Part shown: positions 1-7,396 of the stretch, in pieces
How the letters are laid out: the number at the start of each line of letters is the position of its first letter
Position numbering within the stretch: the first letter of the stretch is position 1
IMG/VR virus record: IMGVR_UViG_3300025769_000935
Span: 1-22,290 of that record
Origin: a virus
Reading direction: 5' to 3' (one strand)
DNA length: 22,290 bases
Notes under the pieces: generated by a model
What the model was told of the DNA's origin: nothing
What the model saw: the letters and a program-made list of their open reading frames with translations, nothing else
Database searches by the model: none
Made by a program: the position numbers and the translations under genes

Positions 1-1071
1 CCTACTGTTTCTGGTAACTTTAGCGGTCGAGCTTCAAGCGTAGATCCTTTAACTGGCCAGCCGTTATTTAGCCAAGCGGCACAAGGTGTTGATAAATTCT
101 CTGGCGCCGGGTTGGCGGCACAACAACAGCAAGCAGCTTTGTCTGGTGCTTTGGGTGCTGATGCTCAGCGTGAAGCTATGGCGGGCTTTATGGAGTCGCC
201 AGCACAGCAATTTTTACGTGAGCAAGGTGAACTAGGTATTATCAATCAGGCTTCCGCTTTAGGTGGCCTTGGTGGTGGTAATGTGCAACGTGAATTAGCT
301 AGGTTTGGCACAGGGTTAGCAGCACAAGACTTTCAAAACCAGTTTAATAGATTGGGTGATTTATCTAGCCAAGGACTTGCAGCAGCAGGGCAGGCGGGGC
401 AATTCTTATCGCAAGCTGGCCAGCAACAAGGTAACTTGGCAGCCCAAAATGCGCAGTTATCAACACAAGCAAGCCTAGCTAACGCGGCTAATAGATTGAC
501 AGCAGCAAGAGACACAGCACAGTTGGCAACTCAAGCAGGTCTGCAGGGGCAGGCGAATAGGCTAGCTCAAGCGCGCGATATTGCTAACCTGCAAAACCAG
601 CAAGGCATTAATATTGCTAACCTATTTCAAGGAACTGGTAGAGATATTGCTCAAGGCAGAATGCAAGCTGGTAGAGACATTGCTAGCCAGATAGGGCAGT
701 CAACCTCAGCTCTTGCTAATTTAGCGAGCCAACAAGGTGGCGGTATTGCTGATCTTATCGGATCGGGTAGTTCTAACATTGCAAACTTATTGAGTGGCGC
801 TGGTCAGTTTGGTGCTCAGCAAAAACAGCAGTTAGCACAAATGCTTGGGAATGTTACAATAGGTGAGGGAACTAACCTTGCTGATATATCACTACAGCAA
901 GGAGTTAATCAGGCTAATATTGACTTGTTAAGGGGTCAAAATATGCAAAATACTATAGGCATGTTGGGCGGCCTTGGTGGAACGTACTTATCAAATAGAC
1001 CAGCAACAGCGGTAAGTGGTCCTCAGACTGCTACAGTTGGCGATATTAATTCAGCTTTAACGGGGCTTTAA
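1..1071 (+). CDS. Phage DNA-ejection (internal virion) type protein, 5' end cut
   Basis: The reading frame is open from base 1 to a TAA at 1069-1071, giving at least 356 residues; the true start lies upstream of the window. The protein is rich in Gln, Ala, Gly and Asn, with long helical low-complexity stretches (many AGQ, ANL and QQG units) and a Gly-rich tail near its end (LGGLGG). An early segment around visible residues 65-120 (SPAQQFLREQGELGI, then GGLGGGNVQRELARFG and a QFNRLGDL stretch) resembles a recurrent pattern in podovirus ejection or DNA-transfer proteins. It is the first of three adjacent genes that match in position the P22 ejection genes 7, 20 and 16. Assignment to gene 7 is positional inference; no catalytic motif is visible. 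Confidence 0.65.
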   Translation, partial: PTVSGNFSGRASSVDPLTGQPLFSQAAQGVDKFSGAGLAAQQQQAALSGALGADAQREAMAGFMESPAQQFLREQGELGIINQASALGGLGGGNVQRELARFGTGLAAQDFQNQFNRLGDLSSQGLAAAGQAGQFLSQAGQQQGNLAAQNAQLSTQASLANAANRLTAARDTAQLATQAGLQGQANRLAQARDIANLQNQQGINIANLFQGTGRDIAQGRMQAGRDIASQIGQSTSALANLASQQGGGIADLIGSGSSNIANLLSGAGQFGAQQKQQLAQMLGNVTIGEGTNLADISLQQGVNQANIDLLRGQNMQNTIGMLGGLGGTYLSNRPATAVSGPQTATVGDINSALTGL

Positions 1072-1072
1072 T

Positions 1073-2224
1073 ATGTTAGATGTAACTAGAGGTTTACAGG
1101 CGGGCATGCTTGCTGGTCAACAGATTAACGAAGCACAAAGACAGAGCGAAGAATATCAACGCCAGCAGTTAGAATTAAGAAAGAAAGCTGGTTTTGATGA
1201 TGCAAGAAAGGTTCGTATTATGATGGAGGCTGGTGACATCCCTAGCGCCTTGTCTGTGATGAAGAGCAGGGCGGAGAATGTAACGCGCCTAGGCGGTGAT
1301 AACTCCGACACGCTTGGCATTATTGACATGGTTGAGAGTGGCGATGTTGCTGGCGCTTTATCAAAATTAAGGGTTGGAGAGCAAGTAGGCGTTAGTCTTG
1401 GGTATTTGCAATCAACCGAGCCTGATGAGTTGCAGCAACTAAAAATCGCACAGGCCAGACAGGCTTTGGAAAAAGGAGAGCTTGATTTAGGCCGCTTAAG
1501 AAGCGGGGAGTCGGTACAGCAAAAGACAGCTAATATTAGAGATTATGAGAAGTTTCAAGCTTTGCTTGAGTCAGACCCTGAGAAAGCCATGCAATTTGGT
1601 AGAAAAGCTGGATTTATTGGCGAGACAGAACAAGAAAAAGCTGACATAAGCGTGGATGAAGCAACTAGAAAAGCAGTTGCAAAAGCGAATACAGCTAGGC
1701 GACAAGGGTTTATTAATTCAGGTATAGAGGCTGCTGACGGCGCTGCAAACATGAATAGAGCTTTAAGCTTGCTTGACAGTATTGATACTGGCGGATTTGA
1801 TAATGTTGCTTTAAAAGCTAAGCAGATTTTCGGTGTAGAGGGTGCTGACGAGGGCGAGCTATCAAGTCTAATGGGTAAGGCTGTACTAGCTCAATTAAAG
1901 CCAATATTCGGCGCTGCGTTTACCGCTGCTGAAGGTGAAAGGCTAGAGGCTTTAGAGGCTAGATTTGGAAGAAGTCCAGAAACAAACAAAAGACTAATTG
2001 AAAACGCCCTTAAGATTATTGACAGGGCAGCTAGGCGAGGGGTTGCCGCGGCAGAAGATCAAGGCGACTACTTTACCGCTGACGAAATAAAGAACTCTCT
2101 GGCGCTTAACTTAGAAGATAAGCTCGAAGGCAATCTGGATAAACCAGTGAACACTAGCGTCCAAAGACAGTCAGCGCAAGGGCAATTATCTGATGAATTT
2201 GCTGGATTTAGGGTGGTGAGATAA
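1073..2224 (+). CDS. Phage DNA-ejection type protein, second of three
   Basis: 383 residues starting at an ATG one base after the previous stop; the GGGG at 1062-1065 ends 7 nt before it and serves as ribosome binding site. The N-terminal 40 residues are strongly helical and Gln/Arg/Glu-rich (MLDVTRGLQAGMLAGQQ). The C-terminal part (about residues 250-345) contains a segment ending IFGAAFTAAEGERLEALEA, followed by RFGRSPETNKRLIENA, a pattern I associate with C-terminal domains of podovirus ejection or DNA-transfer proteins. No membrane segment or enzyme motif is visible. By gene order it would correspond to P22 gp20, which helps DNA cross the host envelope; this rests on context, not on convincing sequence identity. 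It overlaps the next gene by one base (TAATG). Confidence 0.6.
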   Translation: MLDVTRGLQAGMLAGQQINEAQRQSEEYQRQQLELRKKAGFDDARKVRIMMEAGDIPSALSVMKSRAENVTRLGGDNSDTLGIIDMVESGDVAGALSKLRVGEQVGVSLGYLQSTEPDELQQLKIAQARQALEKGELDLGRLRSGESVQQKTANIRDYEKFQALLESDPEKAMQFGRKAGFIGETEQEKADISVDEATRKAVAKANTARRQGFINSGIEAADGAANMNRALSLLDSIDTGGFDNVALKAKQIFGVEGADEGELSSLMGKAVLAQLKPIFGAAFTAAEGERLEALEARFGRSPETNKRLIENALKIIDRAARRGVAAAEDQGDYFTADEIKNSLALNLEDKLEGNLDKPVNTSVQRQSAQGQLSDEFAGFRVVR

Positions 2225-3999
2225 TGCCTATTGTTACAATACAAACACCAACAGGTGAAGCTGTACAAATAGAAGCCCCCGAGGGCGCTACCGATGAGCA
2301 AATACTTAGATTCGCCAAGTCTCAAGGGCTTTTTGATTCGCAGTCACAGCAGGCGCTAGGGCAAGCTCAGGCAGCACAACAATTGCCTAGCGTAAATCCT
2401 GATGTTCCTATGGGAGGCGCGGGCGATCCTTTCCCGCAAAATCAATTACAGCCACAAGCATCACCACAGCAGCAAGCAGGCTTTGGTGAACAAGTGCTAG
2501 GCGGCTTAGAAGCTGCCGCAGCAATGGGTAGCTCTATAATCGCAGAACCCGTAGCTGGACTAGCTGGTATTGCGGCATCTTTAAACCCTTTTGGCGAGGA
2601 AGGGGCAGGAGCTGGTAGAGTTAAGCAAGTTAGGGAGGCGCTAACCTATAAACCCTCATTACCGGGAGCGCAAGCGGCATTAGAAAGCACAGGCGATGTG
2701 TTAAGGCCAGTGGGTGAGTTCCTGCAAGAACGAGAGAAAAATATAGGTGGGTTTACATTGGAGGCAACAGGTAGCCCTGCACTGGCGACTATTGCTCATT
2801 CACTACCTACGGCGGCTTTGGAGCTTTTGGGGGTAAAGGGGGCGAGAAAGGTAACGAGTGCAAGCGAGCCTAGCAACAAGTTGATTAAAAAAACGCTAAT
2901 AGAATCAGCGCCGGAAGTTGAAAAAGTAAAAGCAGCATCACGTATATTGTTTAACGAGGTTGATGAGTCGGGCGCAGTAGTAAAAAGATCTTCATTGGGT
3001 AAGCTTAGCGATTCCCTTGATGGCCTAGCTCAAAAGGAAGGAATTAGAGAGGGTGTATCAGAGCCGGTATTTAATGCTATAAAGGCTATTAAAAAAGACG
3101 TTAGCCGTGATATTCCTATCCCAATAAACGAGATAACCGATCTCAGGAAAATAGCGCAAAACGCAACTAGCGCCACAGACCCAAACGTCACAAGACAAGC
3201 TTTACTTGTTCTTGATGAGGTCGATTCTTTTATTGATAGCATAAAGATGGATGATTTAACAAGAACAGGCAATATAAGTCCTGCTGATATATCTAAAAAA
3301 CTAGGTAATGCGCGGAAGTTATACGGTAGAGCAAAAAGAGCGGAAATGCTACAAAATGCTATCACTATGGGCGCAAGCCGAAAGGCAGGAATAGAAAAAG
3401 GCATAAGAAACGAGCTAAACAACCTTATAAACAGGAAGAAGAGCAGGAAGTTTTTAAATAAAGATGATATTGCAGCTATTAGAAAGGTAACTGACGGAGA
3501 TTTCAAGCAAAACTTTTCTTCTTTGGTTGGAGGTATGGGGTTAAAGTTGGAAAATAGCCCTAGCATGTTCAATGCCCTTATTAGTGGCGGTGGCGCTGGT
3601 GGCTTAGCTGCCTCTATGGGTATGAGTGGCGCAGCGTTGCCTGCTGCTATAACCGCCGTTACCGTTGGTACAGCATCAAAGCAAATAGCAAATAAATTAG
3701 CTAGAAACAGTGCTGACTTTTTGAAGACTATGCAGCTTGCAGGTAATGACGCAGAAAGGGTAACTAGAGCTTATTTAAAGGCAGTACCAAAAAGCAAGCG
3801 TAAAATTTCTGATTTATCAGATCTACTTTTAGATCCAAGTATAGATTTATCTGTACTTGATAGTATAGCCAATGAAACTGTACAGGATGCGGTTAAAGCT
3901 GCTAAGTTTAAGCGTGAAATACTGCAAGCTACCGCTGCAGCTTCTGTAGGTGGTGCTTTAGGGGCCAAAGAGAGCGTAGGCAATGAAGAACGCCAGTAA
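2224..3999 (+). CDS. Phage DNA-ejection type protein, third of three (P22 gp16-like position)
   Basis: 591 residues, close to the roughly 609 of P22 gp16. It starts at the ATG of a TAATG overlap, with AGGGTGG upstream. The N terminus (MPIVTIQTPTGEAVQIEAP, then EGATDEQILRFAKSQG) is a short beta/helix module that recurs at the start of many podovirus ejection proteins. Residues about 50-85 are Gln/Pro-rich linker. Residues about 95-120 and 450-490 are Gly/Ala-rich and hydrophobic (GGGAGGLAASMG and nearby), which suits a protein that inserts into or crosses the host membrane during ejection. The middle, residues about 210-400, is a charged, predicted helical region. No lytic transglycosylase motif is seen. 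The role is inferred from the N-terminal module, size, composition and order. Confidence 0.62.
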   Translation: MPIVTIQTPTGEAVQIEAPEGATDEQILRFAKSQGLFDSQSQQALGQAQAAQQLPSVNPDVPMGGAGDPFPQNQLQPQASPQQQAGFGEQVLGGLEAAAAMGSSIIAEPVAGLAGIAASLNPFGEEGAGAGRVKQVREALTYKPSLPGAQAALESTGDVLRPVGEFLQEREKNIGGFTLEATGSPALATIAHSLPTAALELLGVKGARKVTSASEPSNKLIKKTLIESAPEVEKVKAASRILFNEVDESGAVVKRSSLGKLSDSLDGLAQKEGIREGVSEPVFNAIKAIKKDVSRDIPIPINEITDLRKIAQNATSATDPNVTRQALLVLDEVDSFIDSIKMDDLTRTGNISPADISKKLGNARKLYGRAKRAEMLQNAITMGASRKAGIEKGIRNELNNLINRKKSRKFLNKDDIAAIRKVTDGDFKQNFSSLVGGMGLKLENSPSMFNALISGGGAGGLAASMGMSGAALPAAITAVTVGTASKQIANKLARNSADFLKTMQLAGNDAERVTRAYLKAVPKSKRKISDLSDLLLDPSIDLSVLDSIANETVQDAVKAAKFKREILQATAAASVGGALGAKESVGNEERQ

Positions 4000-4036
4000 A
4001 AATACCAGGAAATTTGTAAGCGGGTTTTTTTCGTCT

Positions 4037-4064
4037 TTGTCGTTATTGTCGCGCATGATAAAAT
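4037..4064 (+). promoter_or_regulatory. Candidate sigma70 promoter for the tailspike-like gene cluster
   Basis: A -35-like TTGTCG (4037-4042) is followed after 16 bp by TAAAAT (4059-4064), and TGA just before it makes an extended -10 (TGATAAAAT). It lies in the only sizeable gap of the late gene block (4000-4110), 47 nt upstream of the next start codon. This suggests separate transcription of the tailspike-like genes. Sequence match only. Confidence 0.45.
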
Positions 4065-4110
4065 ACCTTTTAAATAAACAAAGTTTAGCACAACTTAAGG
4101 ATTATAAATA

Positions 4111-5001
4111 ATGGCTAGATTCATAAACCCAGCACCACAGTATAGGCCATACAGCAAGTTGTATTTTTTTAAATCCGGCACTAACTCACAGTTAGTTACC
4201 TATAAAGATCAGTTTGAGGAAATAGCAAATACTCACCCGGTGTTGACTGACTCAGCAGGTCGAGTCCCTAATATATTTTTTAGTGGCACTGCTAAATTAA
4301 TAGTTGAAGATCAAAACGATGTGCAATATATCGAGCGCGACCCGGTAGGCGGCGAAAAAGAGCTTGGTGATTTTACGCTGTGGGATAGTGTTGTTACATA
4401 CGATGTTAACGATATTGTAGAGGGTTCAGATGGTGAGTTTTATCGCTCTCTGGCTAATGGCAACATTGGTAACGATCCAACGCTTACGCCTACTTTGTGG
4501 GAGAATATTCGCTTTGTCGGTGTATGGAATGAAAATATAATCTACGAAATAGGTTATGTTGTACAAACGTCTGATGGCTCTTTGTGGAAAGCTGTTACAG
4601 CTACTTCTGGCAATAATCCAGTCGGCGATGATGGTACTAATTGGTTGCCTGCTATTGACGGATCGAAAGTACCAGAGATTCAAGACTTAGAGACATTGAA
4701 CTCATGGGGTGCGCCAGAATCGGCTGATTTTACTGGTGCGACAAATGAAGCAAGACAGGTTGATGCTTCTGCAAATACGGTTGATATAACCTTACCGACT
4801 ATCGTTGCGGGAAATGTTTTTACATATCACAATATGATTACATCAACTTTTAAGGTCCAGTTATTGAATACAGGTGTAACAATTAAAGGATCAAAAGGCG
4901 ATATTGGCGCAGGTGTTAACATGGAGATAGAGCCGGGACAATCAGTTCAGCTAGTCGCTGTATCGCCAACAGTATTATCTATAGTAGGAGCGCAAGCGTA
5001 A
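4111..5001 (+). CDS. Short tailspike/tail adaptor protein with head-binding-like N terminus
   Basis: 296 residues; AAGGA lies 7 nt before the ATG. Residues 1-80 resemble the head-binding domain of P22-type tailspikes: a SKLYFFKSGT strand, then NTHPVLTDSAGRVPNIFFSG, then KLIVEDQNDV. Residues about 91-131 and 139-180 are two copies of a carbohydrate-binding-like repeat (CBM5/12-like: Trp, then tYdvnDIV or IYEIGYVV, sDGefYrS or SDGSLWKA, Gly-x-x-P, closing Trp). The last 100 residues are beta-rich and end without a beta-helix or enzyme domain. The protein is therefore far shorter than P22 tailspike (about 666 residues). It may be an adaptor that anchors a receptor-binding protein, or a minimal fibre. 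It follows the ejection genes, where P22 carries gene 9. Confidence 0.65.
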   Translation: MARFINPAPQYRPYSKLYFFKSGTNSQLVTYKDQFEEIANTHPVLTDSAGRVPNIFFSGTAKLIVEDQNDVQYIERDPVGGEKELGDFTLWDSVVTYDVNDIVEGSDGEFYRSLANGNIGNDPTLTPTLWENIRFVGVWNENIIYEIGYVVQTSDGSLWKAVTATSGNNPVGDDGTNWLPAIDGSKVPEIQDLETLNSWGAPESADFTGATNEARQVDASANTVDITLPTIVAGNVFTYHNMITSTFKVQLLNTGVTIKGSKGDIGAGVNMEIEPGQSVQLVAVSPTVLSIVGAQA

Positions 5002-5414
5002 TGAGTGAGTTATTAAGTTCGGTTGTTGGTGGTGGTGGTGCTTTTGTGCCAACATTTTTTAGTGGCCAAATAAACCTTTTGTCTGGTCTTTCTGGTGAGT
5101 TTATAACACTTACGCCGCCAGCGGGACAAAGAGTTGTCTTGACTGGTTTATCAGCTATATCAAACGGTCGCGAGACTGGTATTACCGTAAAGATTGCTGG
5201 CGTCAATGTAATTACATCTAAGGAATTGGGCGGCTTAAATTCTAATGTGGACAATGCTTTTGTTGTTAACTTATATCAAAGCAACCAAACAAAAACGGGC
5301 GCATACTGCCCTGCAATAGTTGGCGGTGTGGATGAGGTCATATCAGTAACTAAAGATGCAGGCTCAACATCACAAGATATTTGTTATGGCTATCAATTCG
5401 GGGTGTTTAAATAA
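5001..5414 (+). CDS. Unknown protein downstream of the tailspike-like gene
   Basis: 137 residues; the start ATG overlaps the previous stop by one base (TAATG), so translation is probably coupled. The N terminus is Ser/Gly-rich (SVVGGGGAFVPTFFSGQ). The rest alternates hydrophobic and polar residues in a way that suggests a small beta-sandwich (EFITLTPPAGQRVVLTGLSA, TGITVKIAGVNVI). No signal peptide, membrane segment or catalytic motif is seen. Its place between the tailspike-like gene and the end of the late operon suggests a virion decoration or receptor-binding accessory protein. That is inference from position only; I do not recognise the family. Confidence 0.6.
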   Translation: MSELLSSVVGGGGAFVPTFFSGQINLLSGLSGEFITLTPPAGQRVVLTGLSAISNGRETGITVKIAGVNVITSKELGGLNSNVDNAFVVNLYQSNQTKTGAYCPAIVGGVDEVISVTKDAGSTSQDICYGYQFGVFK

Positions 5415-5833
5415 TGCAAAATCAAATAAAGGTAAATGGCGCTTGGGTTTACGGGGATCCAACGGAGGACGGGCAAAAGTACAGGGTAAAAATACCTGTT
5501 GGCAACTCTTTTGGTTATGAAGGCCGTGTTTTTATGATTACACCGACGCAGCCTCAGCCTATAAGAATTATTACGGTTAGTGCTATGCAGGGGCGTTTTG
5601 ATATTGATGAAGAGGTAGCCATTTTGGATGGCAACGACACCAAATCAAAGGCGTTCATGTCAAGAATGCTGAACGCTAAGAATATCGACTTAGACTCATC
5701 AAAATTGAGCAAAGGGTTGGATCATGTGCTTAATTTTCTTAACAACCAAGGCGCAATATATGAGAATGTCACACCAGAAGAAAGAAAGACCAAGCTAACA
5801 GAGGACGGCAAAGAAGAGGAGCGCTGGCCGTAA
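5414..5833 (+). CDS. Unknown protein, last gene of the late operon
   Basis: 139 residues; its ATG overlaps the upstream stop by one base (TAATG). The first 65 residues look beta-rich (IKVNGAWVYGDP, QKYRVKIPVG, GYEGRVFMITP); residues about 70-115 are polar and helical (SKAFMSRMLNAKNIDLDSSK); the tail is highly charged (TEDGKEEERWP). No recognised family. It is translationally coupled to the preceding gene and ends just before a hairpin at 5845-5868, so it closes the rightward late transcript. A tail-associated or assembly role is possible from context only. Confidence 0.58.
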   Translation: MQNQIKVNGAWVYGDPTEDGQKYRVKIPVGNSFGYEGRVFMITPTQPQPIRIITVSAMQGRFDIDEEVAILDGNDTKSKAFMSRMLNAKNIDLDSSKLSKGLDHVLNFLNNQGAIYENVTPEERKTKLTEDGKEEERWP

Positions 5834-5836
5834 AGC

Positions 5837-5868
5837 AAAAAAAAGCCCTGCAAGGGTGGTTGCAGGGC
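5837..5868 (-). terminator. Rho-independent terminator of the leftward operon
   Basis: GCCCTGCAA (5845-5853) pairs perfectly with TTGCAGGGC (5860-5868), a 9-bp stem with a 6-nt loop. Read on the minus strand it is followed by eight T residues (plus-strand A tract 5837-5844), so it is a textbook terminator for the operon ending at 5907. On the plus strand the stem is followed by AAATAAACG, so it would stop the late transcript only weakly. Confidence 0.85.
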
Positions 5869-5906
5869 AAATAAACGTCAAAACACATGAAACAACTTTA
5901 TTATAG

Positions 5907-6446
5907 CTATTGGTTTTGTTTTTTCAACTCTTTTAACTTTGCTTTGTATTTCAACTCAATCTCTTTTAACTCATGGCACTCATACCGCTTAACTTTATTT
6001 AAAGATAGTGCAATAAACCTTTCCTGTCCTATTTTTTCAATTATAGACGGTCTGTACTCGCCTATATTGCCACTTAAAAAGTTATTACATACGCTACACT
6101 GTTTGTGGCAGTTATCATCGTTAAATCGAATATCGGGGCGTGCTTTTGTAGTGTAAAAATGCCCGGCATGCCACTGCCCATTCCAGTTCTTATCTTTGTC
6201 ACAACTAATACAGCCGCTTTCTTTATCTCGCTCCCTAATGTAAGCGTTAAATGCTGCTTGGGCCTCTTTGGTTCTTAGCCTTTTATCGTTATTTTTTAGT
6301 TGCCTTTTTTCTTTCGCGTGACGTTTTTTTATCTCTTTTCCTCGCTCATCTCTAACCCAAGCTGCCAAGCAAGCAGGGTTTTCGCAGGCTTTTTGTAAAA
6401 AACACCTTGGCTCGAATTTTTCTTTGCAAACTTTGCATTTAGCCAT
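5907..6446 (-). CDS. ninG: NinG/Rap-type recombination nuclease
   Basis: 179 residues from the ATG at 6446; a GTG at 6455 in the same frame coincides with the AGGTG ribosome binding site and is unlikely to be the start. The layout is that of lambda NinG: N-terminal zinc-binding cysteines (MAKCKVCKEKF, Cys4/Cys7 with Cys15 and Cys21), a Lys/Arg-rich helix (residues 35-65), FNAYIRERD, CISC (79-82), HAGH (93-96), then RFNDDNCHKQCSVCNNFLSG (107-126), an HNH-like metal site. Lambda NinG (Rap) acts on recombination intermediates and promotes RecBCD-associated exchange. It is the last gene of the leftward operon, and its start overlaps a 34-residue ORF. The motif order and spacing make this one of the safest calls. 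Confidence 0.92.
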   Translation of the reverse strand: MAKCKVCKEKFEPRCFLQKACENPACLAAWVRDERGKEIKKRHAKEKRQLKNNDKRLRTKEAQAAFNAYIRERDKESGCISCDKDKNWNGQWHAGHFYTTKARPDIRFNDDNCHKQCSVCNNFLSGNIGEYRPSIIEKIGQERFIALSLNKVKRYECHELKEIELKYKAKLKELKKQNQ

Positions 6447-6543
6447 ACAAGGCACCTATATAGTAATTAGTAATCAATATGCAAACAGAAATAAACAGCA
6501 TCGCTACAAATAAGGAAAGCAACTGCTTATATAAGTTCTTCAT
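6439..6543 (-). CDS. 34-residue single-pass membrane peptide
   Basis: An ATG at 6543 opens a 34-codon frame (start MKNLYKQLLSLFVAMLF, then ISVCILITNYYIG) ending at 6439. AAGGA sits about 9 nt upstream. Residues 8-27 form one clear hydrophobic helix after a short Lys-containing N terminus, so an inner-membrane peptide is likely. It begins 5 nt after the ninB-like stop and overlaps the ninG start by 8 nt, so it fills the gap exactly. Function unknown. The positioned ribosome site and lack of wasted space support it as a real gene, but its small size leaves some doubt. Confidence 0.55.
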   Translation of the reverse strand: MKNLYKQLLSLFVAMLFISVCILITNYYIGALYG

Positions 6544-6548
6544 GTTAT

Positions 6549-6983
6549 TTATTCCTTGAATTTAATCGGTATGCCTACCTGATTGTAGTATACGATCATT
6601 TGATCCATGTACTCTTTGGATTCAGCAGTATTAAATAAACTGGTTACTTCAAGGCAGCTAACCAGTTTCAACCTGCTTTCATGGCTGTACCTATAGTAAC
6701 TAAGTTTATCTAATAGGAATGTTATTTTATCCCTATGTTTATCGCTGTTAGATAAAATAGCCAAACCAAAAGCATCTTTGCAAAAGTTTTTAACATCTAA
6801 TGCAGATGTATCGCCCAAGTATTTTGCTATTTGACTATACCACAAATGCTGCTGAGCGTTGGCACTCAGTGATCTGTTTTCTTTCCACTCTGAAACAGTG
6901 ATCCGCTTTGGCTCGCTCAAGTCTAACTTTGACAGCTCCTGCGTAACATACTGTAAATTATCACTAGTAAGTTTTAATTGCAT
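6549..6983 (-). CDS. NinB/Orf-like recombination mediator
   Basis: 144 residues, near the 146 of lambda NinB (Orf). The recognisable part is residues about 27-55: ITVSEWKENRSLSANAQQHL, followed by WYSQIAKYLG, matching the NinB pattern of a beta strand, then R-S-L-x-x-N-x-x-x-x-x-W and a helix. The remainder is helical and diverged (KNFCKDAFGL, then FLLDKLSYYRYSHESRLKLV). Lambda Orf binds SSB and single-stranded DNA and replaces host RecFOR in phage recombination. Its start overlaps the end of the upstream coiled-coil gene by 10 nt, and ninG follows two genes later, which strengthens the call. It is diverged enough that only family-level resemblance is claimed. Confidence 0.6.
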   Translation of the reverse strand: MQLKLTSDNLQYVTQELSKLDLSEPKRITVSEWKENRSLSANAQQHLWYSQIAKYLGDTSALDVKNFCKDAFGLAILSNSDKHRDKITFLLDKLSYYRYSHESRLKLVSCLEVTSLFNTAESKEYMDQMIVYYNQVGIPIKFKE

Positions 6984-7396
6984 AGTTGCTTTTTAACCTC
7001 TCTAATTTCATTGTATATAGCAGTGGTGCTAACGCAGCAAATATCAGCCAAGTCCGTCACCTTAATGCTTTCATCACCGTTGATGTGGCGCAGCAATAAA
7101 GTTTTTATAAAAGAAGCTTTTGAGCGTTTGTTTTTATTTTTTATAGCAGATATTTCATCCTTGTGTTTTTTCTTTAGGTCAACAGATATAGCCTTGGCTT
7201 TCTTGAGCTTGTCCTTTAATTTGTTAGATTCAGTTAAATGGTTTTCTTTTAACTCTCTGATCAACTTTGAGTTGCCACTTTTTAATGATGATATGCTCTT
7301 ATCTCTATCTGTTAGCATGTTTTTAAGCTTGGTAACTTCTTTTTGTAGTTGCTCAATTTGATCTTTTTGGCTTAAGTATTTTGATAAGTCGCTCAT
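6974..7396 (-). CDS. Coiled-coil protein with C-terminal helix-turn-helix
   Basis: 140 residues. Residues about 8-95 form a long Lys/Glu-rich coiled coil (QIEQLQKEVTKLKNML, KLIRELKENHLTESNKLKDK) with heptad-like spacing of Leu and Ile. Residues about 108-138 (IKVTDLADICCVSTTAIYNE, then IREVKKQL) look like a helix-turn-helix of the kind that tests for short DNA sites. This suggests a dimeric or oligomeric DNA-binding protein. Start and end overlap both neighbours (4 nt with the methyltransferase, 10 nt with the ninB-like gene), so it is translated with them. No named family is recognised. A regulator or DNA organiser is inference. Confidence 0.62.
   Translation of the reverse strand: MSDLSKYLSQKDQIEQLQKEVTKLKNMLTDRDKSISSLKSGNSKLIRELKENHLTESNKLKDKLKKAKAISVDLKKKHKDEISAIKNKNKRSKASFIKTLLLRHINGDESIKVTDLADICCVSTTAIYNEIREVKKQLCN

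Noticed and set aside
3030-3572. 180-codon open frame on the minus strand inside the ejection-protein gene
   Set aside because: Antisense shadow of a well-supported plus-strand gene in a continuous coupled operon; no ribosome site or recognisable protein.
4000-4036. Terminator after the ejection genes, suggested by a T run
   Set aside because: No stem of useful length precedes the T run.
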